Shown here piece by piece: positions 1 through 9,327 of a stretch of 64,000 nt of DNA. Made by a program: the position numbers and the translations under genes. The notes under the pieces are model-generated. The model was not told the origin of the DNA. It ran no database searches and worked only from the letters and a program-made list of their open reading frames with translations. Source of the DNA: Aminobacter sp. AP02 (lineage in GTDB: Bacteria > Pseudomonadota > Alphaproteobacteria > Rhizobiales > Rhizobiaceae); NCBI RefSeq assembly GCF_003148805.1, contig NZ_QGGX01000006.1:1-64000 (forward strand), read 5' to 3'. The stretch's first letter is position 1, and each line of letters begins with the position of its first letter.

Positions 1-168
1 GCTCCGACGGGCCATGTCGTGCCGGTGCGCGAGGTCAGGCTGTCGGCAGGTGCCGGCTTCGTCGTTGCCATCTGCGGCGAGATCATGACCATGCCCGGCC
101 TGCCCAAGGCCCCATCGTCGGAAAAGATCTTCCTCAACGAACAGGGTCAGATCGAGGGCCTGTTCTGA
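1..168 (+). CDS. fhs: Formate-tetrahydrofolate ligase, C-terminal end (partial)
   Basis: This is the last 55 codons of a gene that enters from outside the window; the frame is open from base 1 to the TGA at 166-168. The residues [14 protein letters not shown] followed by MTMPGLPK are the conserved C-terminal block of formate-THF ligase, which makes 10-formyl-THF from formate, THF and ATP in cytosolic one-carbon metabolism. The tail ends EGLF as in family members. Only the tail is seen, so nothing can be said about the active site. A strong hairpin follows at 195-226. Confidence 0.85.
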   Translation, partial: APTGHVVPVREVRLSAGAGFVVAICGEIMTMPGLPKAPSSEKIFLNEQGQIEGLF

Positions 169-194
169 GATCGGCCAGAAATTCGCGGCAATCG

Positions 195-232
195 AAAGGG
201 GCAAGGCTGCAAGGCCTTGCCCCTTTCTCGTT
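195..232 (+). terminator. Rho-independent terminator of fhs
   Basis: A perfect 13-bp stem (195-207 with 214-226), left arm AAAGGGGCAAGGC and loop TGCAAG, is followed by a short T/C-rich stretch. It lies 27 bases after the fhs stop. Confidence 0.75.
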
Positions 233-424
233 TCAGGTAGTCTCCCAGGCGGCCTTCATCGCCGACCCGAATATGCAAAAGCGCTGCCCGATCTCTAATC
301 TGGTCGCCACGACCGGCAGGGCTTCCTCGTTCCCATGCGATTTCATCGCACTGTCATGCAGCCCCTCTAGGCATGCCCGCCATGAGTCCACGCATGTCGC
401 GTGAGACCGGCAAGGAAAACTTCC

Positions 425-2437
425 ATGACTACGCATAAAGGCAGCCTGTCGCGACGTTCGATGCTGAAAGGCGGAGCCGCGATGGCTGTTACGGCAGCCG
501 TTTTTCCCCAGATCGTGTTCCGTGCGCAGGCGGCACCCGCGGCAGGTGAACTTGCCATGATCGCCGCGACGCCGAATTCGAACGGCGCGTTCGAAAAGCT
601 CTACCTGCTCAAGGGCGACCCGCTGGCCGGACCGATCAAGGCGATCGTGACCGAAACGGGCGCGGCCGTGCCCATCTCAGGGCTGGAGACGGGCGAGCGC
701 CGGCTGCTGCGGCTCATGCATTTCAACGACATGCACAACCACATCACCGAAATGCATGCGAAGAAGGGCGACACCCATGTCTTCTCGCAGATGGTCAAGC
801 AGGTGAAGGACGCACGCGCCAACGCCGCCGTGGACGAGGTGGTCCTGTTTGTTTCCGGTGGCGACGATCACACAGGATCGATCTTCGACGAACTGCTGGG
901 CTGGTCGCCCGACGAGTTCATCGCTGACGCCGGATATCGCGTCTATTCCGCCGGCGGCGTGGACATCGCGGTGCTCGGCAACCATGAATTCGACCGTGGC
1001 ACGGAAGTGCTGAAAAAGGCCATCGCCACCGACGCCCGCTTCCCGCTGCTTTCGGCGAATGTCCATGGCTCGTCTTTCCTGAAGCGCGACGACGACTACG
1101 TTGCCGCTGCCATCGGCGAGGTTAAGGGGTTGCGCATCGGTTTCGTGGGCCTGACGACCTCCGTCGACACGCGCGTCGGCCAACCCGCCGACCCCACGCT
1201 TGCCGTTGCCAGCCCGCTTGAAGCCGTGCGGAATGTGTTGCCAGCGCTGGCATCGGTCTCCGATGTCATCGTTGTGCTGTCGCATTGCGGCTATGGCAGC
1301 GACCAGCACAAGAGCGGCAAGGCGGGCACCACCCGCACCGTCGGCGAAGGCGACTTCGCCATTGCCCAGGCCATCGCCCCGCTGACGGACAAGCCGATCG
1401 TCATCATCGGCGCCCATACCCACACCAAGCTCAACGCCGAGGGTATCGACACCGACAATGTCGTCGAAGGCGTGCTGATCACGCAGGCGCAGGCGCATGG
1501 CGCCTATCTCGGCGAAATCGCCATGTCGATCCGCAGCGACAACGGCCGCAAGGGCTGGTTCAGCTCGGTAGGCCTGCGTCCCACCAAGGTGCGCGACCAG
1601 CGTGTGAAGGCAGGCGAAGCCGGCTACGCGACCTTTGAGCAGGAAGCGGACTACGACGTCGACTTCGAACAGACGCACGTGGCGCCCCTGATCAAGGCGC
1701 TCGACACGCGGCTGAACGAAGTCATCGGCCAGGTTTCGGACGACACGCTCGTTTCGAATGAACGCACCTTCGCCGACCGCTATGTCGGCGAGACAGCCCT
1801 TGCCAACTTCATGAACGACGCGCTGGTCCGGCGCTCCGAGAACTTTCCCAGCGGTCGCATCGACGTCGCGCTGTTCAATGCGTCGGGCCTCACCTCTGGG
1901 CTGCCACAAGGACCGCTCAGCTTCCGCCAATGGTACGATGTGATGCCTTATGCCGATGGCGTGCATGTGGCGACGATGACCGGTGCCCAGATCCGCGACA
2001 TGCTCCAGAGCAACGCCAAACGCGTGCTGCGGCCGGAAGAAGTGAGCAAGGTCGACACGTCAGCCTTCGTTTCGCGCGGCTTTCTCCATTTCTCGTCCGC
2101 CGTACGCTATACGATCAAGCTAAACGCATCGGCCGCCGAGGCCACGGCGACGGCTATCACGATCGCGGGCAAGCCGATCGAGGACGTGCTCGACCAGCAG
2201 TTCAAGATCGCGTTCAACACCTATGTCGCGCTGGGCGGTTTTGGCGAAGCCTGGAATGGCAAGCCGATTGGTGGCGAAGTGCCCGGCGAGATTCCGAGCA
2301 TGGATCTACGGGGCTTGCCGTTCGATCACACCGGCATGGTCTACCGCAACGAGGTCGTTGCGCTCATTCGCCAGGTAAAGACCGTTGGCCCGGACACGGG
2401 TCTGACACTGGATCAGCGGGTACGGATCGAAGCATAA
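425..2437 (+). CDS. Tat-exported 5'-nucleotidase / UshA-like metallophosphoesterase
   Basis: Predicted 670-residue periplasmic phosphohydrolase of the UshA/5'-nucleotidase family, likely removing phosphate from nucleotides or related esters. The N-terminus carries a twin-arginine signal (SRRSMLKG, then a hydrophobic stretch ending near AQA). The metallophosphoesterase domain shows the metal-binding blocks HFNDMHNH, SGGDD, GNHEFDRG, LSHCGYG and GAHTHT. The C-terminal 5'-nucleotidase domain starts at about residue 430 and includes FNASGL. The ATG at 425 is preferred over an in-frame ATG at 401 because AAGGAAA lies at 412-418. It is transcribed alone, with a hairpin after the stop. Substrate specificity cannot be read from the sequence. 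Confidence 0.85.
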   Translation: MTTHKGSLSRRSMLKGGAAMAVTAAVFPQIVFRAQAAPAAGELAMIAATPNSNGAFEKLYLLKGDPLAGPIKAIVTETGAAVPISGLETGERRLLRLMHFNDMHNHITEMHAKKGDTHVFSQMVKQVKDARANAAVDEVVLFVSGGDDHTGSIFDELLGWSPDEFIADAGYRVYSAGGVDIAVLGNHEFDRGTEVLKKAIATDARFPLLSANVHGSSFLKRDDDYVAAAIGEVKGLRIGFVGLTTSVDTRVGQPADPTLAVASPLEAVRNVLPALASVSDVIVVLSHCGYGSDQHKSGKAGTTRTVGEGDFAIAQAIAPLTDKPIVIIGAHTHTKLNAEGIDTDNVVEGVLITQAQAHGAYLGEIAMSIRSDNGRKGWFSSVGLRPTKVRDQRVKAGEAGYATFEQEADYDVDFEQTHVAPLIKALDTRLNEVIGQVSDDTLVSNERTFADRYVGETALANFMNDALVRRSENFPSGRIDVALFNASGLTSGLPQGPLSFRQWYDVMPYADGVHVATMTGAQIRDMLQSNAKRVLRPEEVSKVDTSAFVSRGFLHFSSAVRYTIKLNASAAEATATAITIAGKPIEDVLDQQFKIAFNTYVALGGFGEAWNGKPIGGEVPGEIPSMDLRGLPFDHTGMVYRNEVVALIRQVKTVGPDTGLTLDQRVRIEA

Positions 2438-2455
2438 CCATAGCCGGAACATATC

Positions 2456-2481
2456 AGCCGCCGCGACTTGTCGCGGCGGCT
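2456..2481. terminator. Hairpin between convergent genes
   Basis: A perfect 12-bp stem (2456-2467 with 2470-2481) and TT loop lie between the stops of the 5'-nucleotidase and the acyl-CoA dehydrogenase. There is no T-run, so termination is inferred from position. Confidence 0.5.
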
Positions 2482-2500
2482 GACCGCCTTGGGGGTTGCC

Positions 2501-3676
2501 TCAGAAGATCGCGTTCACCGGCAGGCCGAGCGCCATCGCACCCGCATAATGCGCCTGCGGGCCTGACTGCAACGGATGGAAGCGTGCGCCCTGCATGTCG
2601 CGGAAGCGGCGCTCCAGCCCCTTTTCGCGATAGAAGGACGAACCTCCGGCCAGTTCCATCGCCAGGTCGACGACCTCAAGCCCGTGACGTGCGACCAGCG
2701 AGCGGCCCATCATGACGTCATTGACGCTTTCCGCAGACGGCATGTTGCGCTCGACCGTCTCGACCATCGAACGGTGGGCAAGCTGGGCGGCACGCAAGGC
2801 CGTCTCCATCCGACCGGCCAGGCTGAGCATGCTCTCGCTTGCGGGCTTCTTCTTCGCGATCTCGATGGCAATGTCGCGCGCGCTTTCGGCGACGCCGAGA
2901 TAGACGGCGTAGATCAGTGGGAAGGCGATCGTGGCGATGATCTGGAAGACCGGATGCCATTGCCCCGGCTGCCGGGAAAAACTGACCGCCGTATCGGGCA
3001 CGAACAGCCCGTCGATGACGACATCGTTGGAGCCGGTGCCGCGCATGCCAAGCGTACGCCAGTTGTCCATGACGCTGACTTCCGGCGCCCGCATGGGCAC
3101 GCCGAAGTGGATGACATGCTCCTTGCCGTCTTCACCCTGGTGGATCGCGCCGGTCGTCAAGATGTCGCCGGCCGCAGCGCCCGAGGTGAAAACCTTGCGC
3201 GCGGTGATGCGGTAGCCGCCTTCGACCTTTTCGGCCTTGCCCGAACCACCGATCCAGTCCGATCCGCCACTCGACAACAGGATCAGGTTTTCCGCAGCGA
3301 CGCGCTTGAGCAGCGGTTCGACCGCGGCCACATTCTGATGCCGCCAGCGCCACGCCGGGATCGCCACCTGATGCGTGTGCATGGCAAAGGCGAGCGCGGT
3401 AGAGCCGCATGCACGGGCCATGATGCGCAGCATCTCGCAGAGTTCCGTGGTTTCGGCGCCGCCACCGCCAAATTCAAGCGGTACGCCCGCCTTGACGAGG
3501 CCGGCGCCCTTCAAAAGCACGTAGTTTTCAGCAACGAAGCGGTCACTGTCATCGAATTTCTGGGCTCGTTCGGCGAGCGCGGGCGCCAAGTCGTGCGCGA
3601 TGCCTATGACGTCGGCCGGCATGACACCCGTCACGCTGGCAGCAGCCAGCGCAGAGTTCTCAAGACTTCCCATCAA
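2501..3676 (-). CDS. Acyl-CoA dehydrogenase family protein
   Basis: A 391-residue flavoprotein of the acyl-CoA dehydrogenase superfamily. The N-terminal helical domain contains GVPLEFGGGGAE, the middle beta domain has the substrate/FAD loop (VMDNWRTLGMRGTGSND), and a C-terminal four-helix FAD domain ends near the C-terminus. WRTLGMRGTGS is typical of the branch used by dehydrogenases and by related sulfur or nitroalkane monooxygenases, so the substrate is uncertain. It is divergent from an HxlR regulator (start 3809), a likely controller. Two adjacent ATGs (3676, 3673) are possible starts. Confidence 0.8.
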   Translation of the reverse strand: MMGSLENSALAAASVTGVMPADVIGIAHDLAPALAERAQKFDDSDRFVAENYVLLKGAGLVKAGVPLEFGGGGAETTELCEMLRIMARACGSTALAFAMHTHQVAIPAWRWRHQNVAAVEPLLKRVAAENLILLSSGGSDWIGGSGKAEKVEGGYRITARKVFTSGAAAGDILTTGAIHQGEDGKEHVIHFGVPMRAPEVSVMDNWRTLGMRGTGSNDVVIDGLFVPDTAVSFSRQPGQWHPVFQIIATIAFPLIYAVYLGVAESARDIAIEIAKKKPASESMLSLAGRMETALRAAQLAHRSMVETVERNMPSAESVNDVMMGRSLVARHGLEVVDLAMELAGGSSFYREKGLERRFRDMQGARFHPLQSGPQAHYAGAMALGLPVNAIF

Positions 3677-3808
3677 GTCGTCTCCTGGTTGACCGGCAGG
3701 TCGAGCGCAGGATCGCTCCTGAAAGCGTTGCCGTCCAGTTCAGGAAGTGAACCGGTGCGCAAAGGCGGCATTTGCGCTATAAGGGCAAGGTATTTGCTGG
3801 TGACACAG

Positions 3809-4501
3809 ATGAGCGATCGTGGCGGATACAGCCAGTTTTGCCCTGTTTCGATGGCCTCGGAGGTGCTTTGCACCCGCTGGACCACGCTTGTCGTGCGCGA
3901 AATGCTGATGGGCTCCAGCCGCTTCAACGACTTGCGGCGCGGCGTACCGAGAATGTCGCCGGCCCTGCTGTCCAAGCGCCTGAAGGAACTGGAACGCGCC
4001 GGCGTGGTTCAGACCGACCGGGGCGCTTCGGGCAGCGTCGAATACCGCCTTACCGAGGCTGGCGAAGATCTGCGCCCGATCATCCTTGGCCTTGGCGACT
4101 GGGGTCATCGCTGGGTCGAATCCCAGCTAACCCTCAGGAATCTCGACCCTTCCCTTCTGATGTGGGACATGCGCAGGAACCTCAACCCCAAGCCCCTGCC
4201 GCCCAAGCGCTGCACGATTCATTTTCTGTACCCCGAATTGCCGGCGGCGCAGCAGAACTGGTGGCTGGTCGTCGATGACGGTGCTGTCGACCTGTGCAAT
4301 TCCGATCCCGGCTTCGAGGTCGATCTCAGGGTGATGGGTTCGCTGCGCAGCATGACATCGGTATGGATGGGGCTGAGCGGACTAAGCCAGGAGATCGATT
4401 CCGGACAACTGGAACTCGATGGCGACAACAAGATCGCCCGCGCCATGCAAGCCTGGCTCGGCCTCAGTACCTTCGCGTCGGTGGCAAGGCGCGTGCCCTA
4501 G
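3809..4501 (+). CDS. HxlR-family transcriptional regulator with long C-terminal domain
   Basis: A 230-residue protein whose first ~110 residues match the HxlR winged helix (CPVSMASEVLCTRWTTLVVREM, then RFNDLRRGVPRMSPALLSKRLKELE and a beta wing). The remaining ~110 residues form an SCP2-like extension found in larger HxlR members. An in-frame GTG at 3800 sits at better distance from the AAGG at 3787-3790 than the ATG at 3809, so the true start may be 9 bases upstream. It is divergent from the acyl-CoA dehydrogenase. Its stop codon overlaps the stop of the convergent GFA gene. Confidence 0.8.
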   Translation: MSDRGGYSQFCPVSMASEVLCTRWTTLVVREMLMGSSRFNDLRRGVPRMSPALLSKRLKELERAGVVQTDRGASGSVEYRLTEAGEDLRPIILGLGDWGHRWVESQLTLRNLDPSLLMWDMRRNLNPKPLPPKRCTIHFLYPELPAAQQNWWLVVDDGAVDLCNSDPGFEVDLRVMGSLRSMTSVWMGLSGLSQEIDSGQLELDGDNKIARAMQAWLGLSTFASVARRVP

Positions 4502-4995
4502 TTCGGCGCTTCCGCCATTTCCGCCCAGGCCTGGTACTCCATCATCAGCGGCTCAAGTTCCTCCATCGCCGGAAACTCCGCGAAGCTCCTGACAGCGCCG
4601 GTTTCAGCGAAGGACAGCTTGGTGCTCGTAAAGGTTTCCATGAACGGTCGGAACCAAGCCGTTTCCTCCAGCATGGTCGGCCGTACATTGACGAACCAGT
4701 CCACGCCCGCAACGCGCGTGAACATCCACGTCTTGCAGTGATCGCAGAACTGATGGTGCAGGTCCGCGCCATGCGGTCCGCCGATGACGGTCTCGCCCTT
4801 GGTCACCGCAAACCCATCCGCCGGCACCATCGCTGTCAGCGAATAGGCCGACGACGACATTTTCTGGCAGCCCGGACAATGGCATGCAGCGGTGCAAATA
4901 GGTGGCCTCGACACCTCGATCTCGACCCGGCCACAGCGGCAGGCGCCTTTGAGCGGAAGCGGAATGGACGACATTGCTGGCTCCTTGTCTGACAC
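4498..4995 (-). CDS. GFA (CENP-V/GFA) family zinc protein
   Basis: A 165-residue protein with the GFA fold: GACRCGRVEIEV, then CHCPGCQK, then FCDHCKT, i.e. the CxC, CxxC and CxxC cysteine sets that bind zinc. The family is named for glutathione-dependent formaldehyde activation, but most members have no proven substrate. The third motif has Lys where Gly is more usual. A second in-frame ATG begins MSSIPLPLKG eight codons in. The gene overlaps the convergent HxlR stop by 4 bases. Confidence 0.8.
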   Translation of the reverse strand: MSDKEPAMSSIPLPLKGACRCGRVEIEVSRPPICTAACHCPGCQKMSSSAYSLTAMVPADGFAVTKGETVIGGPHGADLHHQFCDHCKTWMFTRVAGVDWFVNVRPTMLEETAWFRPFMETFTSTKLSFAETGAVRSFAEFPAMEELEPLMMEYQAWAEMAEAPN

Positions 4996-5087
4996 GCCGC
5001 GATCATGCGATCCCGGCGCGTCGATGCATAGGGCCAGAAGTGCCGATGCCTCTCCCCCTGTCGAGGGAGAGGCTTTGCGATGCGGGG

Positions 5088-5624
<537 letters not shown>

Positions 5625-5640
5625 CTACCGCTTTCCCGTT

Positions 5641-5782
5641 CGTTCTCTTCCATCCGGACTATGACCGTCGGCTCCGGAGTCACACCGGATCTGCTGACCC
5701 TTCCCCTTCGGGAAGGCGCTCGCGGGCTTGGGTTCGAAAACCCTTACCGCCGGTGGGGACTTTCACCCCGCCCTGAGAACAT
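5641..5782 (-). promoter_or_regulatory. FMN riboswitch (RFN element)
   Basis: Read on the minus strand, the sequence has the RFN conserved blocks in order: AGGGCGGGGTGAAAGTCCCC, CACCGGCGGTAAG, AGCCCGCGAGCGC, GGGTCAGCAGATCCGGTG, GACTCCGGAGCCGACGG and AGTCCGGATGGAAGAGAACG. It ends about 80 bases before the ribH start, so FMN binding should repress lumazine synthase. The match to consensus is near perfect. Confidence 0.97.
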
Positions 5783-5843
5783 TAACGCTTCCGATATGGC
5801 GGCGTCGGGTGCGGCTGTCAATCACAGGAATAATAGTTTCCGC

Positions 5844-6398
5844 CTACCTGGCGATCGGCCGTGCCGGGTTGCCGACCACTGTGGTATTGACGGCCACATC
5901 CTTCGTGACCACCGAACCAGCGCCGACGATCGCATCGTCGCCGATGGTGATGCCGCCCAGCAGGATCGCGCCGCCGCCGATCCAGACATTTTCGCCGATC
6001 TCGACCGGACGGCCGATCTCGAGGCCGGCGCGGCGTTCGGCAGCATCCTTGTGATGCTCAGGACAATAGATCTGAACGTTCGGGCCGAGCATCGTCGCCT
6101 TGCCGATGCGAACGGGAGCTGTGTCCAGGATGGTGCAGCCGGCATTGAGGAAGACGCCCGCGCCGAGATGGATGTTGAAGCCGTAGGCACAATGGAATGG
6201 CGCTTCGATGCGGGCGCCCTCACCAGCCGAACCGAGCAGCGCACGCAGCATGGGCGCAATGTCGCCGCGCTCGGCAGGTGGCAGCGAGCGATGCTCGAAG
6301 ACGGCATCGGCCGCCACCGCACGCATGGCGTCGAGTTCCGGATCGACGCAGTTGTACCACTCGCCCGCAGCCATCTTGTCCCGTTCGCTCAAAGCCAT
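5844..6398 (-). CDS. Sugar O-acetyltransferase (Maa/LacA/NodL family)
   Basis: A 184-residue acetyl-CoA-dependent left-handed beta-helix acyltransferase. The N-terminus (MALSERDKMAAGEWYNCVDPEL) matches the Mac domain of maltose/galactoside acetyltransferases. Hexapeptide repeats run from about residue 60 to 175, with FNIHLGAGVFLNAG, the catalytic-His region YCPEHHKD and VWIGGGAILLGGITIG. GGAGAGGA-type Shine-Dalgarno sequence directly upstream supports the ATG at 6398. NodL is in the same family, but nothing nearby suggests nodulation. Acceptor sugar unknown. Confidence 0.85.
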   Translation of the reverse strand: MALSERDKMAAGEWYNCVDPELDAMRAVAADAVFEHRSLPPAERGDIAPMLRALLGSAGEGARIEAPFHCAYGFNIHLGAGVFLNAGCTILDTAPVRIGKATMLGPNVQIYCPEHHKDAAERRAGLEIGRPVEIGENVWIGGGAILLGGITIGDDAIVGAGSVVTKDVAVNTTVVGNPARPIAR

Positions 6399-6571
6399 GG
6401 CACCATCCTCTCCTGGGCTCGTAGCAAGACTATAGAACAAAGGTCGCTGTTCCAGGCCACTGGTCAAACAGGCAAGCTGTGCTAGCCTGACGATCTGGCG
6501 GCGAGCCGGCAACTGGCGGACTGCACAAGCAGAGCATTTTCGGACCAGCTTCATCCAAAGGGGGACAACGG

Positions 6572-7033
6572 ATGATCTACCTGCTCGCGCTACTCATCGG
6601 AATTGTTGCTGGCTTGAGAGCCATGACGGCCCCGGCGGCGGTCGCCTGGGGTGCTTATCTCGGCTGGCTGCCGCTCGCCGGCACATGGGCCAGCTTCATG
6701 GGGCACTGGATAACGGTAGCGATCTTCACCGCGCTCGCGCTCGTCGAACTGGTTGCCGACCAGTTGCCATCGACGCCTAGCCGCAAGGTGCCGCAGCAGT
6801 TCGGCGCCCGCATCGTGATGGGTGCGTTCTGCGGCGCGATCCTCGGCACTGCCGGCGGGGCGATGATCGGCGGGCTGGCCGCCGGCGTGATCGGCGCGAT
6901 CCTCGGCACGCTCGGAGGCGCGGAAGTGCGAGGCCGTCTCGCGGCGGCCTTCGGCAAGGATTTGCCGGCCGCGCTCGTCGAGGACGTCGTCGCCATCGTT
7001 GGCGCGTTGCTGATCGTGGGTGCCGTGGCATGA
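6572..7033 (+). CDS. DUF4126 family membrane protein
   Basis: A 153-residue hydrophobic protein with about four membrane segments and Gly/Ala-rich stretches (GAILGTAGGAMIGGLAAG). The N-terminal LLIGIVAGLRAMTAPAAVAWGA is the DUF4126 signature. Function unknown. Its stop overlaps the start of the next gene by 4 bases (ATGA, 7030-7033), so the two are translationally coupled. Confidence 0.75.
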   Translation: MIYLLALLIGIVAGLRAMTAPAAVAWGAYLGWLPLAGTWASFMGHWITVAIFTALALVELVADQLPSTPSRKVPQQFGARIVMGAFCGAILGTAGGAMIGGLAAGVIGAILGTLGGAEVRGRLAAAFGKDLPAALVEDVVAIVGALLIVGAVA

Positions 7034-8418
7034 GCACGCCCCGGAAGTTCGACGCCATCATCATCGGCGCCGGACAGGCGGGGCCGCCTCTGGCCGGGCG
7101 GCTGACCGCCGCGGGCCAGACGGTGGCGCTGATCGAGCGCAAGCTTGTCGGCGGCACTTGCGTCAACACCGGATGCAAGCCGACAAAAACTATGGTTGCC
7201 AGTGCTTATGCCGCCCATCTCGCCCGCACCGGCGCCAGCTACGGCGTCATGTCGGGCGGACCCGTTACCGTCGACATGAAGGTGGTTAAGGCGCGCAAGG
7301 ACAAGGTAACCGTCGATTCGCGCGACGGTCTCGAAAGTTGGATCGCCGGGATGAAGGGCTGCACGCTCTATCGCGGCCATGCCCGTTTCGAAGGACCGCA
7401 CGAGGTGCGCGTCGGCGACACCTTGTTGTCGGCGACACGCATTTTCCTCAATGTCGGCGGCCGCGCCAACATTCCCGACATGCCCGGCGTCAGCGACATC
7501 GACTATCTGACCAACACTTCGATGATGCAAATCGACTTCCTGCCGGAGCACCTCGTCGTTGTCGGCGGCAGCTATATCGGGCTGGAATTCGCCCAGATGT
7601 TCCGCCGCTTCGGCTCGAAGGTGACAGTGGTGGAAAAGGGTCCGCGGCTGATCTCGCGCGAGGACGAAGACGTATCCGACGCGGTGAAGGGCATTATGGA
7701 GAACGAAGGCATCGCGCTCCGGCTCAACGCCGAGTGCATCAGCTTCGCGCGGCACGCCGATGGCGTGACGGTGGGCGTGGATTGCACCAGCGGTGACCGA
7801 GCCGTTGTCGGTTCGCACGTGCTTTTGGCCATCGGCCGCAGGCCCAACACCGACGACCTGGATCTCGACAAGGCCGGCGTCGAACTGGACAAGCGCGGTT
7901 ATGTCGTGGTCGACCAAGAGCTCCGAACCAGCGTGCCGCATATCTGGGCGATGGGCGATTGCAACGGCAAGGGAGCCTTCACCCACACCTCCTACAACGA
8001 CTTCGAAATCGTTGCGGCGAACCTGCTCGACAACGACCAGCGCAAGGTTTCCGACCGCATCGAGGCCTATGCGCTTTACGTCGACCCGCCGCTCGGTCGC
8101 GCCGGCATGACGGAAGCGGCGGCACTCAAGTCCGGCCGCAAGGTGTTGGCAGGCGAACGCCCGATGACGAAGGTGGGACGCGCCGTCGAAAAAGGCGAAA
8201 CTCAAGGCTTCATGAAGATCCTGGTCGATGCCGAAACAAGGGAAATCCTTGGTGGTTCGGTGCTGGGCACCGGCGGCGACGAGGCGATCCATGCGGTGCT
8301 CGACCTGATGTATGCCAAGGCGCCGATCGAAACGCTGCAACGCGCCGTTCACATCCATCCGACGGTGGCCGAACTGCTGCCGACCATCGCCATCGAACTG
8401 AAACCGCTGGACAGCTGA
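7030..8418 (+). CDS. FAD-dependent pyridine nucleotide-disulfide oxidoreductase (mercuric-reductase-like)
   Basis: A 462-residue class I flavoprotein disulfide reductase. It has the N-terminal FAD fingerprint IIIGAGQAGPPLAGRL, the redox-active GGTCVNTGCKPTK (CxxxxC), the NAD(P)H fold VVVGGSYIGLEF, the second FAD motif IWAMGDCNG and the C-terminal active-site HPTVAEL. There is no N-terminal heavy-metal domain and no C-terminal vicinal cysteine pair, so true mercuric reductase activity is unlikely despite the resemblance. It overlaps the DUF4126 membrane gene by 4 bases, so the two may form one redox unit. Partner and substrate unknown. Confidence 0.85.
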   Translation: MSTPRKFDAIIIGAGQAGPPLAGRLTAAGQTVALIERKLVGGTCVNTGCKPTKTMVASAYAAHLARTGASYGVMSGGPVTVDMKVVKARKDKVTVDSRDGLESWIAGMKGCTLYRGHARFEGPHEVRVGDTLLSATRIFLNVGGRANIPDMPGVSDIDYLTNTSMMQIDFLPEHLVVVGGSYIGLEFAQMFRRFGSKVTVVEKGPRLISREDEDVSDAVKGIMENEGIALRLNAECISFARHADGVTVGVDCTSGDRAVVGSHVLLAIGRRPNTDDLDLDKAGVELDKRGYVVVDQELRTSVPHIWAMGDCNGKGAFTHTSYNDFEIVAANLLDNDQRKVSDRIEAYALYVDPPLGRAGMTEAAALKSGRKVLAGERPMTKVGRAVEKGETQGFMKILVDAETREILGGSVLGTGGDEAIHAVLDLMYAKAPIETLQRAVHIHPTVAELLPTIAIELKPLDS

Positions 8419-8444
8419 GCCCATCCTGGCAAGCGGATGGGCTC
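8417..8444. terminator. Terminator hairpin between convergent genes
   Basis: A perfect 10-bp stem, GAGCCCATCC (8417-8426) with GGATGGGCTC (8435-8444), overlaps the stop codon of the flavoprotein gene. It can serve both that gene and the convergent PEP-mutase-family gene. Confidence 0.65.
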
Positions 8445-8455
8445 TGGCTTCAATG

Positions 8456-9223
8456 CTATTCGAAAGCCGCCCGCGCCTTGGCCTCCAGCCATTCGGCCAT
8501 CTGCCGGTAAGGCACGGGGCCGTAGCTGATACGGGCGACGCCGAGTTCGGCCAGCTTGGCCTTTGGCGGCACATGCGCCAACGCGATAATGTTGACCGGC
8601 AGGGAAACAGCCTTGCACAGCCGACCGATCAGTTTCTCGTCACCGAGGCCCGGCGCGAAGAACCCATGTGCGCCAGCTTTTTCGTATGCCTGCGCCCTTT
8701 CGATCGCAGCATCGACAAGCTTGTCGCTGTGTTCGTCGTGCTTGGCCTTCAGGAAAATGTCGGTGCGGGCGTTGATGAAGGCGGGGATGCCGGATGCCTT
8801 GACGGCGTCGGCCGCTGCCGCGATCCGCTTAACCTGGACGGCGATGTCGTGCAGGCCGCTGCCGCCGACGATCTGGTCCTCGAAATTGAAGCCGACCACG
8901 CCTTCCGCCAGCGCCCGTGTCACCGTGGTGGCGACGGCTTCGGGCTCGACGCCATAGCCCCCTTCGAGGTCCATGGTGACGGGCAGGTCGACCGCGGCGA
9001 CGATGCGGCGGATATTGTCGAGCGCAAGGTCGAGCGGGATCTTCTCGCCATCGGCGAAGCCGAAGGCCGCGGCCACCGGCCAGCTGCCCGTCGCAATCGC
9101 CTTCGCGCCGGCCTTGGCAACGATGTTGGCACTGCCCGGATCCCAGATGTTGTAGAGCACCACCGGATTGCCCTTCACATGAAGGGCATGGAAGGCCTTC
9201 GCCTTGTCGATCTGGGTCGTCAT
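8456..9223 (-). CDS. Isocitrate lyase / PEP mutase superfamily protein
   Basis: A 255-residue TIM-barrel enzyme of the PEP mutase/isocitrate lyase superfamily, which makes or breaks C-C or C-P bonds next to a carboxylate. Visible elements: NIWDPGSANIV, TMDLEGGYG (metal-binding acid), GFNFEDQ and ARTDIF. The usual lyase KKCGH-type catalytic loop is absent, as in the short members usually annotated phosphonomutase-like. GAGGA upstream of the ATG at 9223 supports that start. Substrate unknown. Confidence 0.8.
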   Translation of the reverse strand: MTTQIDKAKAFHALHVKGNPVVLYNIWDPGSANIVAKAGAKAIATGSWPVAAAFGFADGEKIPLDLALDNIRRIVAAVDLPVTMDLEGGYGVEPEAVATTVTRALAEGVVGFNFEDQIVGGSGLHDIAVQVKRIAAAADAVKASGIPAFINARTDIFLKAKHDEHSDKLVDAAIERAQAYEKAGAHGFFAPGLGDEKLIGRLCKAVSLPVNIIALAHVPPKAKLAELGVARISYGPVPYRQMAEWLEAKARAAFE

Positions 9224-9327
9224 GAACTTGTCCTCGCGGATGGGATATGGAGGTGGGCAGCCTATCAGCGCTTCACCACTTCTCAATGGAGCACCGCTCT
9301 ACTTCCTACCAGCCAGCGAAAAGTCGC

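Noticed and set aside
677-1966. 429-codon open frame on the minus strand
   Set aside because: Antisense to the 5'-nucleotidase, which has clear motifs; the frame is a product of high-GC codon bias and has no family features.
2576-3800. Long open frame running in phase into the HxlR gene from inside the acyl-CoA dehydrogenase
   Set aside because: The upstream part is antisense to the dehydrogenase; only the part from about 3800 matches HxlR.
7030-8418. Calling the flavoprotein a mercuric reductase (merA)
   Set aside because: No heavy-metal domain, no C-terminal Cys pair and no mer genes nearby.
6655-8574. 639-codon open frame on the minus strand
   Set aside because: Antisense to the DUF4126 gene and the flavoprotein, both of which are convincingly coding.
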